Assembly: GCF_010672455.1 (NCBI RefSeq)
Contig: NZ_JAAHGO010000065.1
Coordinates: forward strand, 1 to 51,912
DNA: 51,912 nt
From: Okeania sp. SIO2C9
GTDB lineage: Bacteria > Cyanobacteriota > Cyanobacteriia > Cyanobacteriales > Microcoleaceae
Direction of reading: 5' to 3'
In this document: piece after piece, positions 21,156 through 27,880 of the stretch
How the letters are laid out: each line of letters begins with the position of its first letter
Position numbering within the stretch: the first letter of the stretch is position 1
Notes under the pieces: model-generated
What the model was told of the DNA's origin: nothing
Seen by the model: only the letters and a program-made list of their open reading frames with translations
Databases searched by the model: none
Made by a program: the position numbers and the translations under genes

Positions 21156-21246
21156 TGCGATATCCAAATGGTTTCGCGATTATTTGATAATAATGTATTT
21201 CCTTTTTTTCCTTACAGTCAAGCAGAAAAAAAATTTTCCTAAACCC

Positions 21247-21280
21247 TTGAAATTTATGTAGTATTTTATGTGGTATAAAA
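21247..21280 (+). promoter_or_regulatory. Promoter-like site 2 of the RNA island
   Basis: CCCTTGAAA, 18 nt, TGGTATAAAA, closely matching sites 1 and 3. It is followed by a TAAAAACA...TGTTTTTA hairpin (about 21293-21321) and by a boxA-like sequence. Confidence 0.6.
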
Positions 21281-21292
21281 TTATAAGGCGGA

Positions 21293-21343
21293 ATAAAAAC
21301 AGGAAAAATACTTGTTTTTATTACAAATTAAGAACCTCGAAAA
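21293..21343 (+). promoter_or_regulatory. rrn-type boxB/boxA-like leader
   Basis: A TAAAAACA/TGTTTTTA hairpin is followed by GAACCTCGAAAACTAAATA. From memory, the cyanobacterial 16S-23S spacer antiterminator boxA is GAACCTTGAAAA, so this differs by one base. Antitermination would suit a long untranslated tRNA array. Confidence 0.55.
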
Positions 21344-21424
21344 CTAAATATATATGTAGTATAAAAACAATAATGACATTGTTCAATACTAATAAGTAGT
21401 TCTTACTAAAGTAGGAAAAAGCAT

Positions 21425-21499
21425 GAGGGTGTAGCTCAGTTGGTCTAGAGTGCCTGTCTGTCTAACAGGAAGTCGCGGGTTCAAATCCCGTCACCCTCG
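21425..21499 (+). tRNA. tRNA-Asp(GUC)
   Basis: Acceptor GAGGGTG / CACCCTC with discriminator G; D stem GCTC/GAGT; anticodon stem CCTGT/ACAGG with loop CTGTCTA (GUC); T arm CGGGTTCAAATCCCG. First gene of the second, closely packed tRNA cluster. Confidence 0.85.
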
Positions 21500-21504
21500 C
21501 TGAT

Positions 21505-21578
21505 AGCCTCGTGGGCAAACAGATAAGTCGCTCTGGTTTTCACCCAGGGAGAAGCGGGTGCAAATCCCGTCGAGGCTT
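21505..21578 (+). tRNA. tRNA-Glu(UUC), divergent
   Basis: Acceptor AGCCTCG / CGAGGCT; anticodon stem TCTGG/CCAGG with loop TTTTCAC (UUC); T arm CGGGTGCAAATCCCG. The sequence is unlike the usual housekeeping tRNA-Glu, which typically starts with GCCCCC. Confidence 0.75.
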
Positions 21579-21657
21579 TGATAGGGGAGAATGTAGGAAA
21601 CAGAAAATTTTAACACTCCCTATCACCTACATCTCCCTTTCAATTGTGAAAAACATT

Positions 21658-21899
21658 GGGTCGCTAACTCAATGGTTAGAGTAGCCGCCTTTTGACATAC
21701 TCCCGACATTACGCTTAAGCGACACTGCGGGATTCTTCAACTCCCACAGGTCGTTGCTGTTTATACAGAGGTGATGCCCTCCCCCTTTGTTTTTATTATA
21801 GCATGGGTTGCTATCATCTCGATTTTCCCTTACTCAAGTTCGTGCAACTCGCTGTTTCTTTTAAGCGGAAGGTTCAGATTTCAAGTCTCTGGCGACCCA
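21658..21899 (+). pseudogene. tRNA-Lys(UUU) interrupted in the anticodon loop
   Basis: The 5' half GGGTCGCTAACTCAATGGTT...GCCGCCTTTT ends at 21693 and the 3' half AAGCGGAAGGTTC...GGCGACCCA resumes at 21863. Joined, they give a tRNA with acceptor GGGTCGC/GCGACCC and anticodon loop CTTTTAA (UUU). The T arm has a mismatch. The interrupter is an IS200/IS605-type remnant; unless it is removed from the RNA, this tRNA is dead. Confidence 0.75.
21694..21862 (-). mobile_element. IS200/IS605-derived insertion in tRNA-Lys
   Basis: Begins GACATACTCCCGACATTACG and CTGCGGGATTCTTC, the reverse complement of the IS200/IS605 right-end hairpin, and ends with AGTTCGTGCAACTCGCTG, a possible left-end hairpin. 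At 169 nt it has no coding capacity, so it is a non-autonomous derivative. The junction is flush with TTTT of the anticodon loop. Confidence 0.65.
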
Positions 21900-22022
21900 C
21901 TAAAAAAGGACCTTGCTGAATACTGGGATGATTGAGGCCGACACGGGGACACGGAGACACGGGAATTATAGTTGATCCTCTCTGATCAAATCATCTCACA
22001 ATTATGCAATGCCCTCAAAAAA

Positions 22023-22095
22023 GGGTTGTTAGCTCAGTAGGTAGAGCAGCCGCCTCTTAAGCGGAAGTGGGTAGGTTCAAGTCCTACACAGCCCA
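22023..22095 (+). tRNA. tRNA-Lys(CUU)
   Basis: Acceptor GGGTTGT / ACAGCCC; D stem GCTC/GAGC; anticodon stem GCCGC/GCGGA with loop CTCTTAA (CUU); T arm GTAGG-TTCAAGT-CCTAC. All arms pair well. A second Lys species beside the interrupted UUU gene. Confidence 0.9.
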
Positions 22096-22103
22096 TCAAA
22101 TAA

Positions 22104-22176
22104 GCGGATGTAGTGTAATTAGGCAGCATCAGAGTCTTCCAAACTCCAGGTATGGGTTCGATCCCCATTATCCGCT
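22104..22176 (+). tRNA. tRNA-Gly(UCC)
   Basis: Acceptor GCGGATG / TATCCGC; anticodon stem GAGT/ACTC with loop CTTCCAA (UCC); T arm ATGGGTTCGATCCCCAT. Eight nt after tRNA-Lys(CUU). Confidence 0.85.
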
Positions 22177-22183
22177 CTGAAGT

Positions 22184-22253
22184 ATGCGAGTGTGATGTAG
22201 TCGGTAGCATTTGAGTGCGCCATGCTCAATGGGTGAGTTCAAATCTCGCCAGG
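22184..22253 (+). pseudogene. tRNA-like remnant (possibly Gly-GCC)
   Basis: A D-like region (ATGTAGTCGGTAGCAT), an anticodon-like hairpin TGAGT-GCGCCAT-GCTCA and a T arm GTGAG-TTCAAAT-CTCGC are present, but no 5' strand pairs with CAGGAGT, so the acceptor is lost. Position 33 would not be U. Probably a dead tRNA. Confidence 0.45.
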
Positions 22254-22261
22254 AGTATTAT

Positions 22262-22334
22262 GCTTCCATAGCTCAATGGATAGAGCAACACTCTTCTAAA
22301 GTGAAGGTTCCAGGTTCAAGTCCTGGTGGAGGCG
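22262..22334 (+). tRNA. tRNA-Arg(UCU)
   Basis: Acceptor GCTTCCA / TGGAGGC with discriminator G; D stem GCTC/GAGC; anticodon stem CACT/AGTG with loop CTTCTAA (UCU); T arm CCAGG-TTCAAGT-CCTGG. A complete, well-paired gene. Confidence 0.9.
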
Positions 22335-22414
22335 TTGAACAAATTAATGTTCAAACTGTACAACTAAAAAAGGAGGTTATTTTCATTGACTATATTTAAG
22401 GTTTCCTTGACTGA

Positions 22415-22460
22415 AGAATCCCGTGTTGTCGCCTAAGCGCAACATTGGGAGTATGTCAAA
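22415..22460 (+). mobile_element. IS200/IS605 right-end hairpin, solo
   Basis: GAAGAATCCCGTGTTGTCGC...GCAACATTGGGAGTATGTCAA, the terminal foldback in plus orientation, without any tnpB. Inner stem GTTG/CAAC. It lies directly before the rRNA-mimic RNA. Confidence 0.6.
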
Positions 22461-22470
22461 ACTCACCCGT

Positions 22471-22695
22471 GCAATTGTTCCTAGCGTGACCCAACATTTA
22501 GAGCATACATACTTAGTACGAGAGGAAGAGTAACACTATAAAAACAGTGGGCGCGTGAGAACGGGGAGTGCGAAGAACCCGATAGGTTGGCTTCAAAGTA
22601 GCAATCCTTTAAAGAGTGTGTGGTAACTCATCGGCGGAGTTCCCTTAGTAACTGAGAAAGCGCAGCTCTGATAACTTGCACGCTAGGCAATTTGC
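22471..22695 (+). ncRNA. Scaffold RNA A: sarcin-ricin loop + GTPase-centre mimic
   Basis: Outer stem CCTAGCGTG (22480) / CACGCTAGG (22679), with further GCAA/TTGC pairing; internal loop ACCCAACATTT / GATAACTTG; inner stem AGAGC/GCTCT; then ATACATAC. Inside, 22514-22526 is TAGTACGAGAGGA, the universal sarcin-ricin loop of 23S rRNA, and 22585-22634 (GGTTGGCTTCAAAGTAGC, then CTTTAAAGAGTG and GGTAACTC) aligns without gaps to the 23S GTPase-associated centre (helices 43-44); against the E. coli sequence as I remember it about 36 of 50 positions agree. Both are parts of the translation-factor binding site. It is not an rRNA gene: only these patches are present, on the same scaffold as elements B, C and E. 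Role unknown; mimicry or decoy is inference. Confidence 0.7.
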
Positions 22696-22857
22696 AATAT
22701 ACATTTGGAGGAGTCAGTCCTCAGGAGTCAGGAGTCAGAAGGAAAAAAGAAGGAAGAGGAGAAGAAAGTTTTTGATCGCTAATTAAACGGACATGATATT
22801 AGAACGGGAGCAAGATGCTCCCACTAGCTATACCATTACAATGCACCACTACCCTAA

Positions 22858-23322
22858 TTGTTGATTATGCCTATTTATTTTTATGGTGTTCGTACAAAAA
22901 TTTATGGTTGCTTTTCTAACTTTTCCCGACATGGTTTTGAACTAGATGGGTTTTGGTGGCCGACGAACGAACATTATTTTCAAGCTCAGAAGTTTGCTAC
23001 TACAGATCGCCTGTGGTTTGATAAGATTCGGGAAGTTAAAACCCCAAAAGAAGCAGCTAGAATGGGGCGCAGTAGAAAATATCCTCTACGGCCAGATTGG
23101 GAAAAGGTCAAGGATGAAATTATGGAAGGGGGTGTATTAAAGAAATTTGAAACTCATGCTGATATTCGGGAAATTCTGATTTCTACAGGTGATGAGTTGA
23201 TTGTAGAGAATTCACCTAGTGATTATTATTGGGGTTGTGGTAAAGATGGGACGGGCAAAAATAAATTAGGACTGATTTTAATGGCGGTTCGGGAAAAATT
23301 GCGCGATCGCAACTCAAATTAA
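22858..23322 (+). CDS. NADAR domain protein (YbiA-like)
   Basis: A 154-residue NADAR (formerly DUF1768) protein. Motifs: FSNFSRHGFELDGFWWPTNEHYFQAQKF in pieces (GFWWPTNEHYFQAQKF near residue 30), AARMGR near 63, the basic WEKVKDEIM, and DYYWGCGKDGTGKNKLG near 122. Family members act on ADP-ribosyl or riboflavin-pathway N-glycosidic bonds, and some reverse ADP-ribosylation of guanine in nucleic acids within DarT-type conflict systems. It sits inside the tRNA array, between the rRNA-mimic RNA and tRNA-Ala, where nucleic-acid de-ADP-ribosylation would be a sensible job (inference). The first ATG is used, but M4 is equally possible. Confidence 0.88.
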   Translation: MLIMPIYFYGVRTKIYGCFSNFSRHGFELDGFWWPTNEHYFQAQKFATTDRLWFDKIREVKTPKEAARMGRSRKYPLRPDWEKVKDEIMEGGVLKKFETHADIREILISTGDELIVENSPSDYYWGCGKDGTGKNKLGLILMAVREKLRDRNSN

Positions 23323-23343
23323 ACAATTATCAACTTAATAAAA

Positions 23344-23414
23344 GGGGACTTGGTGTAATGGGAGCATACGATTCTTGCACAGTCGTGGCAGGGGTTCAAA
23401 TCCCCTAGTTTCCA
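23344..23414 (+). tRNA. tRNA-Ala(UGC), divergent
   Basis: Acceptor GGGGACT / AGTTTCC with two G-U pairs; anticodon stem ACGATT/AGTCGT with loop CTTGCAC (UGC); T arm AGGGG-TTCAAAT-CCCCT. 21 nt after the NADAR stop, so probably one transcript. Confidence 0.78.
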
Positions 23415-23416
23415 TC

Positions 23417-23513
23417 TGGTGTCTGAGGTTGAAGTGGTCGAAACGTCGGTTTGTGACACCGAAGAAAGCGAGTACTCTTCGAGAACGCTTCGCGAACAAG
23501 TCTCGTCAGACAC
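23417..23513 (+). tRNA. tRNA-His(GUG)-like with enlarged T loop
   Basis: Acceptor GGTGTCTG / CAGACACC; anticodon stem TCGGT/ACCGA with loop TTGTGAC (GUG); T stem GCGAG/CTCGT. Between the T-stem strands are about 29 nt instead of 7, including ACGCTTCGCGAAC, which looks like a small palindromic repeat inserted in the T loop. Likely inactive unless the loop is tolerated. Confidence 0.6.
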
Positions 23514-23534
23514 CCTAATAAATATAATTTCTAC

Positions 23535-23623
23535 AGGACTTACGCAAAGGCACTATCTATAGAGTCCAATAACTATTGCCCAATAGTTTTGAGCGCTATA
23601 TATACCGTATCTGCATAAGTCCT
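23535..23623. repeat. MITE with AGGACTTACGCA ends
   Basis: An 89-bp element with terminal inverted repeats AGGACTTACGCA and TGCATAAGTCCT (one mismatch) and an inner palindrome AACTATTGCCCAATAGTT. The end sequence is, from memory, common to several cyanobacterial insertion sequences. Its inner palindrome resembles the CTATTGTCCAATAG core of the 83-bp tandem repeat at 34.2-36.1 kb. It ends 4 nt from the stop of the TOPRIM-like gene. Confidence 0.75.
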
Positions 23624-23626
23624 ATT

Positions 23627-24223
23627 CTAATCTAATTGTAATCGTTGCAGTTCATTACAAGCATGATGTAGAGAAGCAGGAGTATTTTCATCAAGTCCTT
23701 GAGGACAAATATCTAATGCTAATTTTTCTGCTGAAGTTTTAGCTAATGTAATTCTTTCTGTGGTATTTAGAGTTTTATTTTTGTAGTCATCTTCTTCATT
23801 AACATCTTTACCATTAATATAAGAAAACCAAGTTTCTATATTTCTGGCAGGTACAAAAATAGCTATTTTTTCATTAGGTAAACGCATATCTTTGTTCCGC
23901 TCCCCTTCATCTTTATTTACAGCAATATTCAGAGAACGAATTCTTTCATCTATAGTTTTATCGTCAGCATCAATCATTACTATTACTGCAATATCTTGAG
24001 ATTTTTTTTTGATTCTGTAACTTTTTAAAATTTTGGGATAATGCTTTAAGATAGAAGCATTATTATTTTCAACTTTCAAACCTTTAGTATTGGGAAATGG
24101 GATAATATTTCTGTCTAAAAAGCCTCGGCAGATTAAATATTGTCTAATAAATCTTTCTTGGTCAATATCTTCACATAAAATTGTTACTTTAGTCATTTTT
24201 AGTAATGATACTTTAGGAGTCAA
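23627..24223 (-). CDS. TOPRIM-like partner protein (RloB/DUF4276-type)
   Basis: A 198-residue protein with a TOPRIM-like acidic pattern: TILCEDIDQERFIRQYL near residue 14 (conserved Glu), AVIVMIDADD near 82 (DxD) and NIETWFSYI near 128 (Glu). Such small TOPRIM-like proteins (RloB, DUF4276, the AriB type) pair with OLD/ABC-type ATPases in defence modules, where the TOPRIM part is the nuclease. Here the ATPase gene is immediately upstream with a 58-nt gap. The exact family is unclear to me; AriB is longer, so I do not call this PARIS. It lies within the tRNA island, which matters because some TOPRIM effectors cleave tRNA. Confidence 0.7.
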   Translation of the reverse strand: MTPKVSLLKMTKVTILCEDIDQERFIRQYLICRGFLDRNIIPFPNTKGLKVENNNASILKHYPKILKSYRIKKKSQDIAVIVMIDADDKTIDERIRSLNIAVNKDEGERNKDMRLPNEKIAIFVPARNIETWFSYINGKDVNEEDDYKNKTLNTTERITLAKTSAEKLALDICPQGLDENTPASLHHACNELQRLQLD

Positions 24224-24281
24224 GAGTCAGAATCAGGATAGAAGTTACTAAATTTATTTTCATAATATTCTGGCTTCTTCT

Positions 24282-25841
24282 TCAATCATCATAAATCCAT
24301 CTAAGCTCTATTAGTTTAGCAATTGATAAACCTTCTTCATTTTCTTCAACAATTTTCTGTACCCGCACAGGTTGATTCTCTTGTCTTTCAAACCAATAAC
24401 CTGAATTACTCGCTAAATAGTTAATTAAAGATGGGTGATGGGAAATTAATAATGCTTGTTTTTGATTCGACTGACAATAGTCAAAAAGTTTCATCAGCCA
24501 AGGTTGTATTTCTGGTAATGCTAGAAAATTTTCTGGTTCATCAATACATAAAGTACAATCGGTTTCTGGGGTGCAAAATAGTAAGGTATATAGGGCTATT
24601 AATGTTTTTTGACCTTCTGATAATTCGTTGAGTTTATAAGATGTTTTATCAGGAAGATTAAAAATTGCCGACAGAGTTCTGATTTCTCCAGATTTTTGAT
24701 TTTGGAAAGAATTAAAACCTTTGATTATTTCTTGCAATTCTTGTGTAAGTTGAATTATTTGATTCAGAAATTCTTGAGATAAATGACTATACCAAGCAGC
24801 ATAGTTTGACATATTTCTCTTAGGATGTTTTTCCTCTTGACGACTTTCTGTCGTCATGGCAAAAGGATTTATTTGAACGATAAAAAAATTGGCAATTAGC
24901 TTTTTAAACGAAGTAAGCTTTTGATGTTTTAAGCTTTCAGAAATAAAACCTACTCCTGACCGTGAATGATCAAGATATTTAATGACATTTCCTCCACTGT
25001 TGGGATGTTCTTGATATATTGCTGTTCCAGGAACTCCTTGAATACCTTGGATATTAAACTCAAATAGATATTTCCCGTTAAATGTCAATTTTTCATAACG
25101 CATTCTGGGAAAAGAATTATCTTGATATTCAATTTCCAGAACATATAAATATGTGCCTCCATTTCCGGCAATTTCTAATTCAAATTTCTGGATAGGTAAG
25201 TTTTGCCATCTAGTTAAATCTTGCTGATGAAAAATTTCTGAGACTTGATAATATTTTCCGGTAGTTTCAAATTCTCCTAATATAAATTTTTGGAGTTTAT
25301 GCAAAACTTCAAAAACTGTTGTTTTTCCCGAACCATTTGCTCCTAATAATAAATTTATATTTGAGAATTTAATTTCAAAGTTAACCAGGCATTTAAAGTT
25401 GTTAACATAAAGTTTTTTTAACATTGGCAGAGTTGATGATTTGGACAAAAACAGCTTGTTCACCAACTTCTCCCAGCCAGACTTGATGTTTACTCCAGCC
25501 TCCAGCTCCAACTCTACTTCATAATTGACTAGAAGAGGAACAAGCGGAAGTGTAACTTTTAGTTTGTGTCTTGCATCTAGATCAGGGTTTTCGAGGGCTT
25601 CAAAAGTAGTTGCTTGACCAGCAGGGAGAGAAGGAATACGTTCTTCAATAGCTGCTAACATTTTCTCTATTTCTGCTTGTGAGACTTGATTAGCTTCTAC
25701 TGCTTCTAGTAATTTCTGGGTTAACATTAACTGTGTTTCGTCTAGTTGTTGTGCAATAGTAGCAATTATGGCTTTCTCCCCTGCATCATAGCGTTCTAAG
25801 AGGGCTTGGCGCATTTGATTGATATCTTGATAATATGACAT
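24282..25841 (-). CDS. OLD/AAA-type ATPase with N-terminal adaptor region
   Basis: A 519-residue protein. Residues about 145-500 are an ABC/OLD-like ATPase: KLYVNNFKCLVNFEI, Walker A LLGANGSGKTTVFEVL near 170, signature-like NELSEGQKTLIALYTLL near 420, Walker B CTLCIDEPENFLALPE near 445, and H-loop LLISHHPSLINYL near 480. Residues 1-135 are separate: a helical, Glu/Gln-rich stretch ending TLPLVPLLVNYEVELELE. Sequences like this end occur, as I recall, in cyanobacterial effector-associated or NTPase-coupled proteins. First gene of a two-gene operon with the TOPRIM-like protein; a probable anti-phage or conflict pair. Confidence 0.8.
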   Translation of the reverse strand: MSYYQDINQMRQALLERYDAGEKAIIATIAQQLDETQLMLTQKLLEAVEANQVSQAEIEKMLAAIEERIPSLPAGQATTFEALENPDLDARHKLKVTLPLVPLLVNYEVELELEAGVNIKSGWEKLVNKLFLSKSSTLPMLKKLYVNNFKCLVNFEIKFSNINLLLGANGSGKTTVFEVLHKLQKFILGEFETTGKYYQVSEIFHQQDLTRWQNLPIQKFELEIAGNGGTYLYVLEIEYQDNSFPRMRYEKLTFNGKYLFEFNIQGIQGVPGTAIYQEHPNSGGNVIKYLDHSRSGVGFISESLKHQKLTSFKKLIANFFIVQINPFAMTTESRQEEKHPKRNMSNYAAWYSHLSQEFLNQIIQLTQELQEIIKGFNSFQNQKSGEIRTLSAIFNLPDKTSYKLNELSEGQKTLIALYTLLFCTPETDCTLCIDEPENFLALPEIQPWLMKLFDYCQSNQKQALLISHHPSLINYLASNSGYWFERQENQPVRVQKIVEENEEGLSIAKLIELRWIYDD

Positions 25842-26304
25842 ACTTACTCAATTATTAATTTAATTTGTACGTTTTGCTAAGTGTTTTAAATCTCAAGTAG
25901 ACCCAGATTTTTAACATAAATGATATTAATAATATTATTGTAGTATTGTATTAAAACAACCGTCAACATAAAAGCTATCAGCTACAAAAATTTGAAGCAC
26001 AGGGGACAAATTAGTAGTGCTTCAAGGAAGTGTAGGATTAATAGATTAAGAATTTTTCCTAAATAGTTTATATACTTATGGAATGTCTTATTTGTAATCA
26101 TCACAAAGTTTACAACCCTGAAAAAACTAGCAAAGATAGTCAAAGATACTACTGTCTATACTTGCCAAAAAACTTTCACTAAGACTTTTGATACTCTTTG
26201 ATACTCTATGTGTAAAAATAATATGTTTGAGGCAAAAAAGTTATTTCTCTCAAACTATTTATCTTAACTTTTGAAGTTTGATTTTCGAGCTAATTTGATA
26301 GTCT
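25842..26304. other. Intergenic, AT-rich
   Basis: No gene supported. Near 26078 a short frame starts ATGGAATGTCTTATTTGTAA and encodes MECLICNHHKVYNPEKTSKD with a CxxC, reminiscent of a zinc-binding transposase start, but it ends within about 40 codons (tgccaaaaaactttcac). Probably a fragment. Confidence 0.4.
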
Positions 26305-27039
26305 TTAAAAAGATTCTTTGAATGGTCTTAAGTCAAGTTCGTGAGTCCATGCACTGGAATGTTGTTGATGAATTGCCCAATACGTTTCCGCGATCGCTTC
26401 AAGTTGTAATAAACCTTCCTTACCTTTTTGAGAAACAAAATTTGGGAACTTTGTGCGAGACTTTTCCCCATCAATAACACCATCAATAATGACATGAGCA
26501 ACATGAATACCTTCAGGACCAAATTCTCGCGCCATCCCTTGAGCTAATGTTCTTAAACCTGCTTTTGCGACTCCGAATGCTGTAAAAGGTGGTTTTCCTC
26601 TTAATGAAGCAGTCGCTCCTGTAAAAATAAGAGTACCTTTTTGTCGCTTTTTCATGGTAGCGATCGCTTGTTTTCCAAATAAAAATCCACCAAAACAATT
26701 TTGTTGCCACAGGTTGATAAAGGTTTCGCTGTCTGTTTCTAATAAGGGTGCAGGAATATTTTTACCTGCGTTGTAGACGGCAAGATCGAGAGGATAACCT
26801 GCTTTTTCCACAACTGCAAATAGTTGTTTGACATCCTGTTCGACTGTTGCATCAGTGACAACAGCAGTTGCGGTACTCCCTTGTTGTGTGATTTTTTCCA
26901 CAATTAACTGTAGTTTATCTCCGCTACGACCAGCAACAAAAACGTGCAAACCTTTTTTAGCAAAATATTTAGCAAGTGTCGCACCTAAACCTTCTTCTGA
27001 ACCAACACCTATGACAACTGCTGCAAATTTTTCGCTCAT
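26305..27039 (-). CDS. Short-chain dehydrogenase/reductase with Phe at the catalytic Tyr position
   Basis: A 244-residue Rossmann-fold oxidoreductase. The nucleotide motif is VIGVGSEEGLGATLA near residue 10, then AGRS near 36, LAVYNAGKN near 104 and FTGATASLRGKPPFTAFGVAKAGLR in pieces (GATASLRGKPPF, AFGVAKAG). The usual YxxxK reads FGVAK, and the usual Ser sits in GATAS. A subgroup with FxxxK and VAHVIIDGVID exists, so this may be natural rather than a lesion, but classical Tyr-dependent catalysis is not expected. Unrelated in theme to the RNA island around it. Confidence 0.82.
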   Translation of the reverse strand: MSEKFAAVVIGVGSEEGLGATLAKYFAKKGLHVFVAGRSGDKLQLIVEKITQQGSTATAVVTDATVEQDVKQLFAVVEKAGYPLDLAVYNAGKNIPAPLLETDSETFINLWQQNCFGGFLFGKQAIATMKKRQKGTLIFTGATASLRGKPPFTAFGVAKAGLRTLAQGMAREFGPEGIHVAHVIIDGVIDGEKSRTKFPNFVSQKGKEGLLQLEAIAETYWAIHQQHSSAWTHELDLRPFKESF

Positions 27040-27278
27040 CTTAATTCTCCCTAAAACTATTAGATATCTCCAATAAAATCATTATCCCACAGAAATCATT
27101 AATTCTTTTTCCCTACTTCCTGCTCTCTACGTCCCTACTCCCTCTTTTCTGATAAATTTAGATTTTAGATTTTATGACAATTTTTTGGACGAATATCTCC
27201 ATTTAACTAACTAAAATATGTCTGTATCTATTGATATAGTTAGCTTTCAAGATCCTGAAAAAAAATTATCCTACCCCC

Positions 27279-27312
27279 TTGACACTTTATGTATTATTTA
27301 TGTAGTATATAA
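27279..27312 (+). promoter_or_regulatory. Promoter-like site 3 of the RNA island
   Basis: CTACCCCCTTGACA, 18 nt, TAGTATATAAAT; the best match to site 1, nearly 1:1 across 12 nt upstream of TTGACA. It drives the second part of the array. Confidence 0.65.
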
Positions 27313-27364
27313 ATGTGGCGGTTAAAGGAGAAGTAAATAACCTCTAGACAAAAAAGCCATATCT

Positions 27365-27383
27365 GCACCTTGAAAACTAAATA
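27365..27383 (+). promoter_or_regulatory. boxA-like antiterminator in leader 3
   Basis: GCACCTTGAAAACTAAATAA, compared with GAACCTCGAAAACTAAATA at 21332. Both lie 63-80 nt downstream of a promoter-like site. Confidence 0.5.
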
Positions 27384-27439
27384 ATTAATCGGAATTTTCA
27401 CCAATATCCATCAGGTATTACACGAAACCTGAGTTGCTT

Positions 27440-27580
27440 ATGCTATTACTTTACACTCATGGAATTTTAGGTTGGTTTAAATCTGGTAAATTTCAAGATT
27501 ATCAATTTTTTATCGACCAAAAGGAAGCAGAAAATCAACTAGAAAAATATTCTGCTTTCTCAAATCAAATAACAACATAA
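27440..27580 (+). CDS. Small hypothetical protein in the RNA island
   Basis: A 46-residue frame starting MLLLYTHGILGWFKSGKFQD and ending in an Asn/Gln-rich tail. No family recognised and no clear ribosome binding site beyond GAG at -8. It lies between leader 3 and the next small gene on the same strand. Real translation is uncertain. Confidence 0.4.
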   Translation: MLLLYTHGILGWFKSGKFQDYQFFIDQKEAENQLEKYSAFSNQITT

Positions 27581-27631
27581 ATTAGTAAAGTTCAAGAAGA
27601 ATATAATCTAGAAAGACGATTCATGTTGTAA

Positions 27632-27865
<234 letters not shown>

Positions 27866-27880
27866 ATTAATTAGCTAATG

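Noticed and set aside
23627-25841. Direct call of a PARIS (AriA/AriB) system
   Set aside because: The order fits, but the second protein is only 198 residues and its motifs suit RloB/DUF4276-like proteins equally well. Only the general ATPase + TOPRIM-like class is supported.
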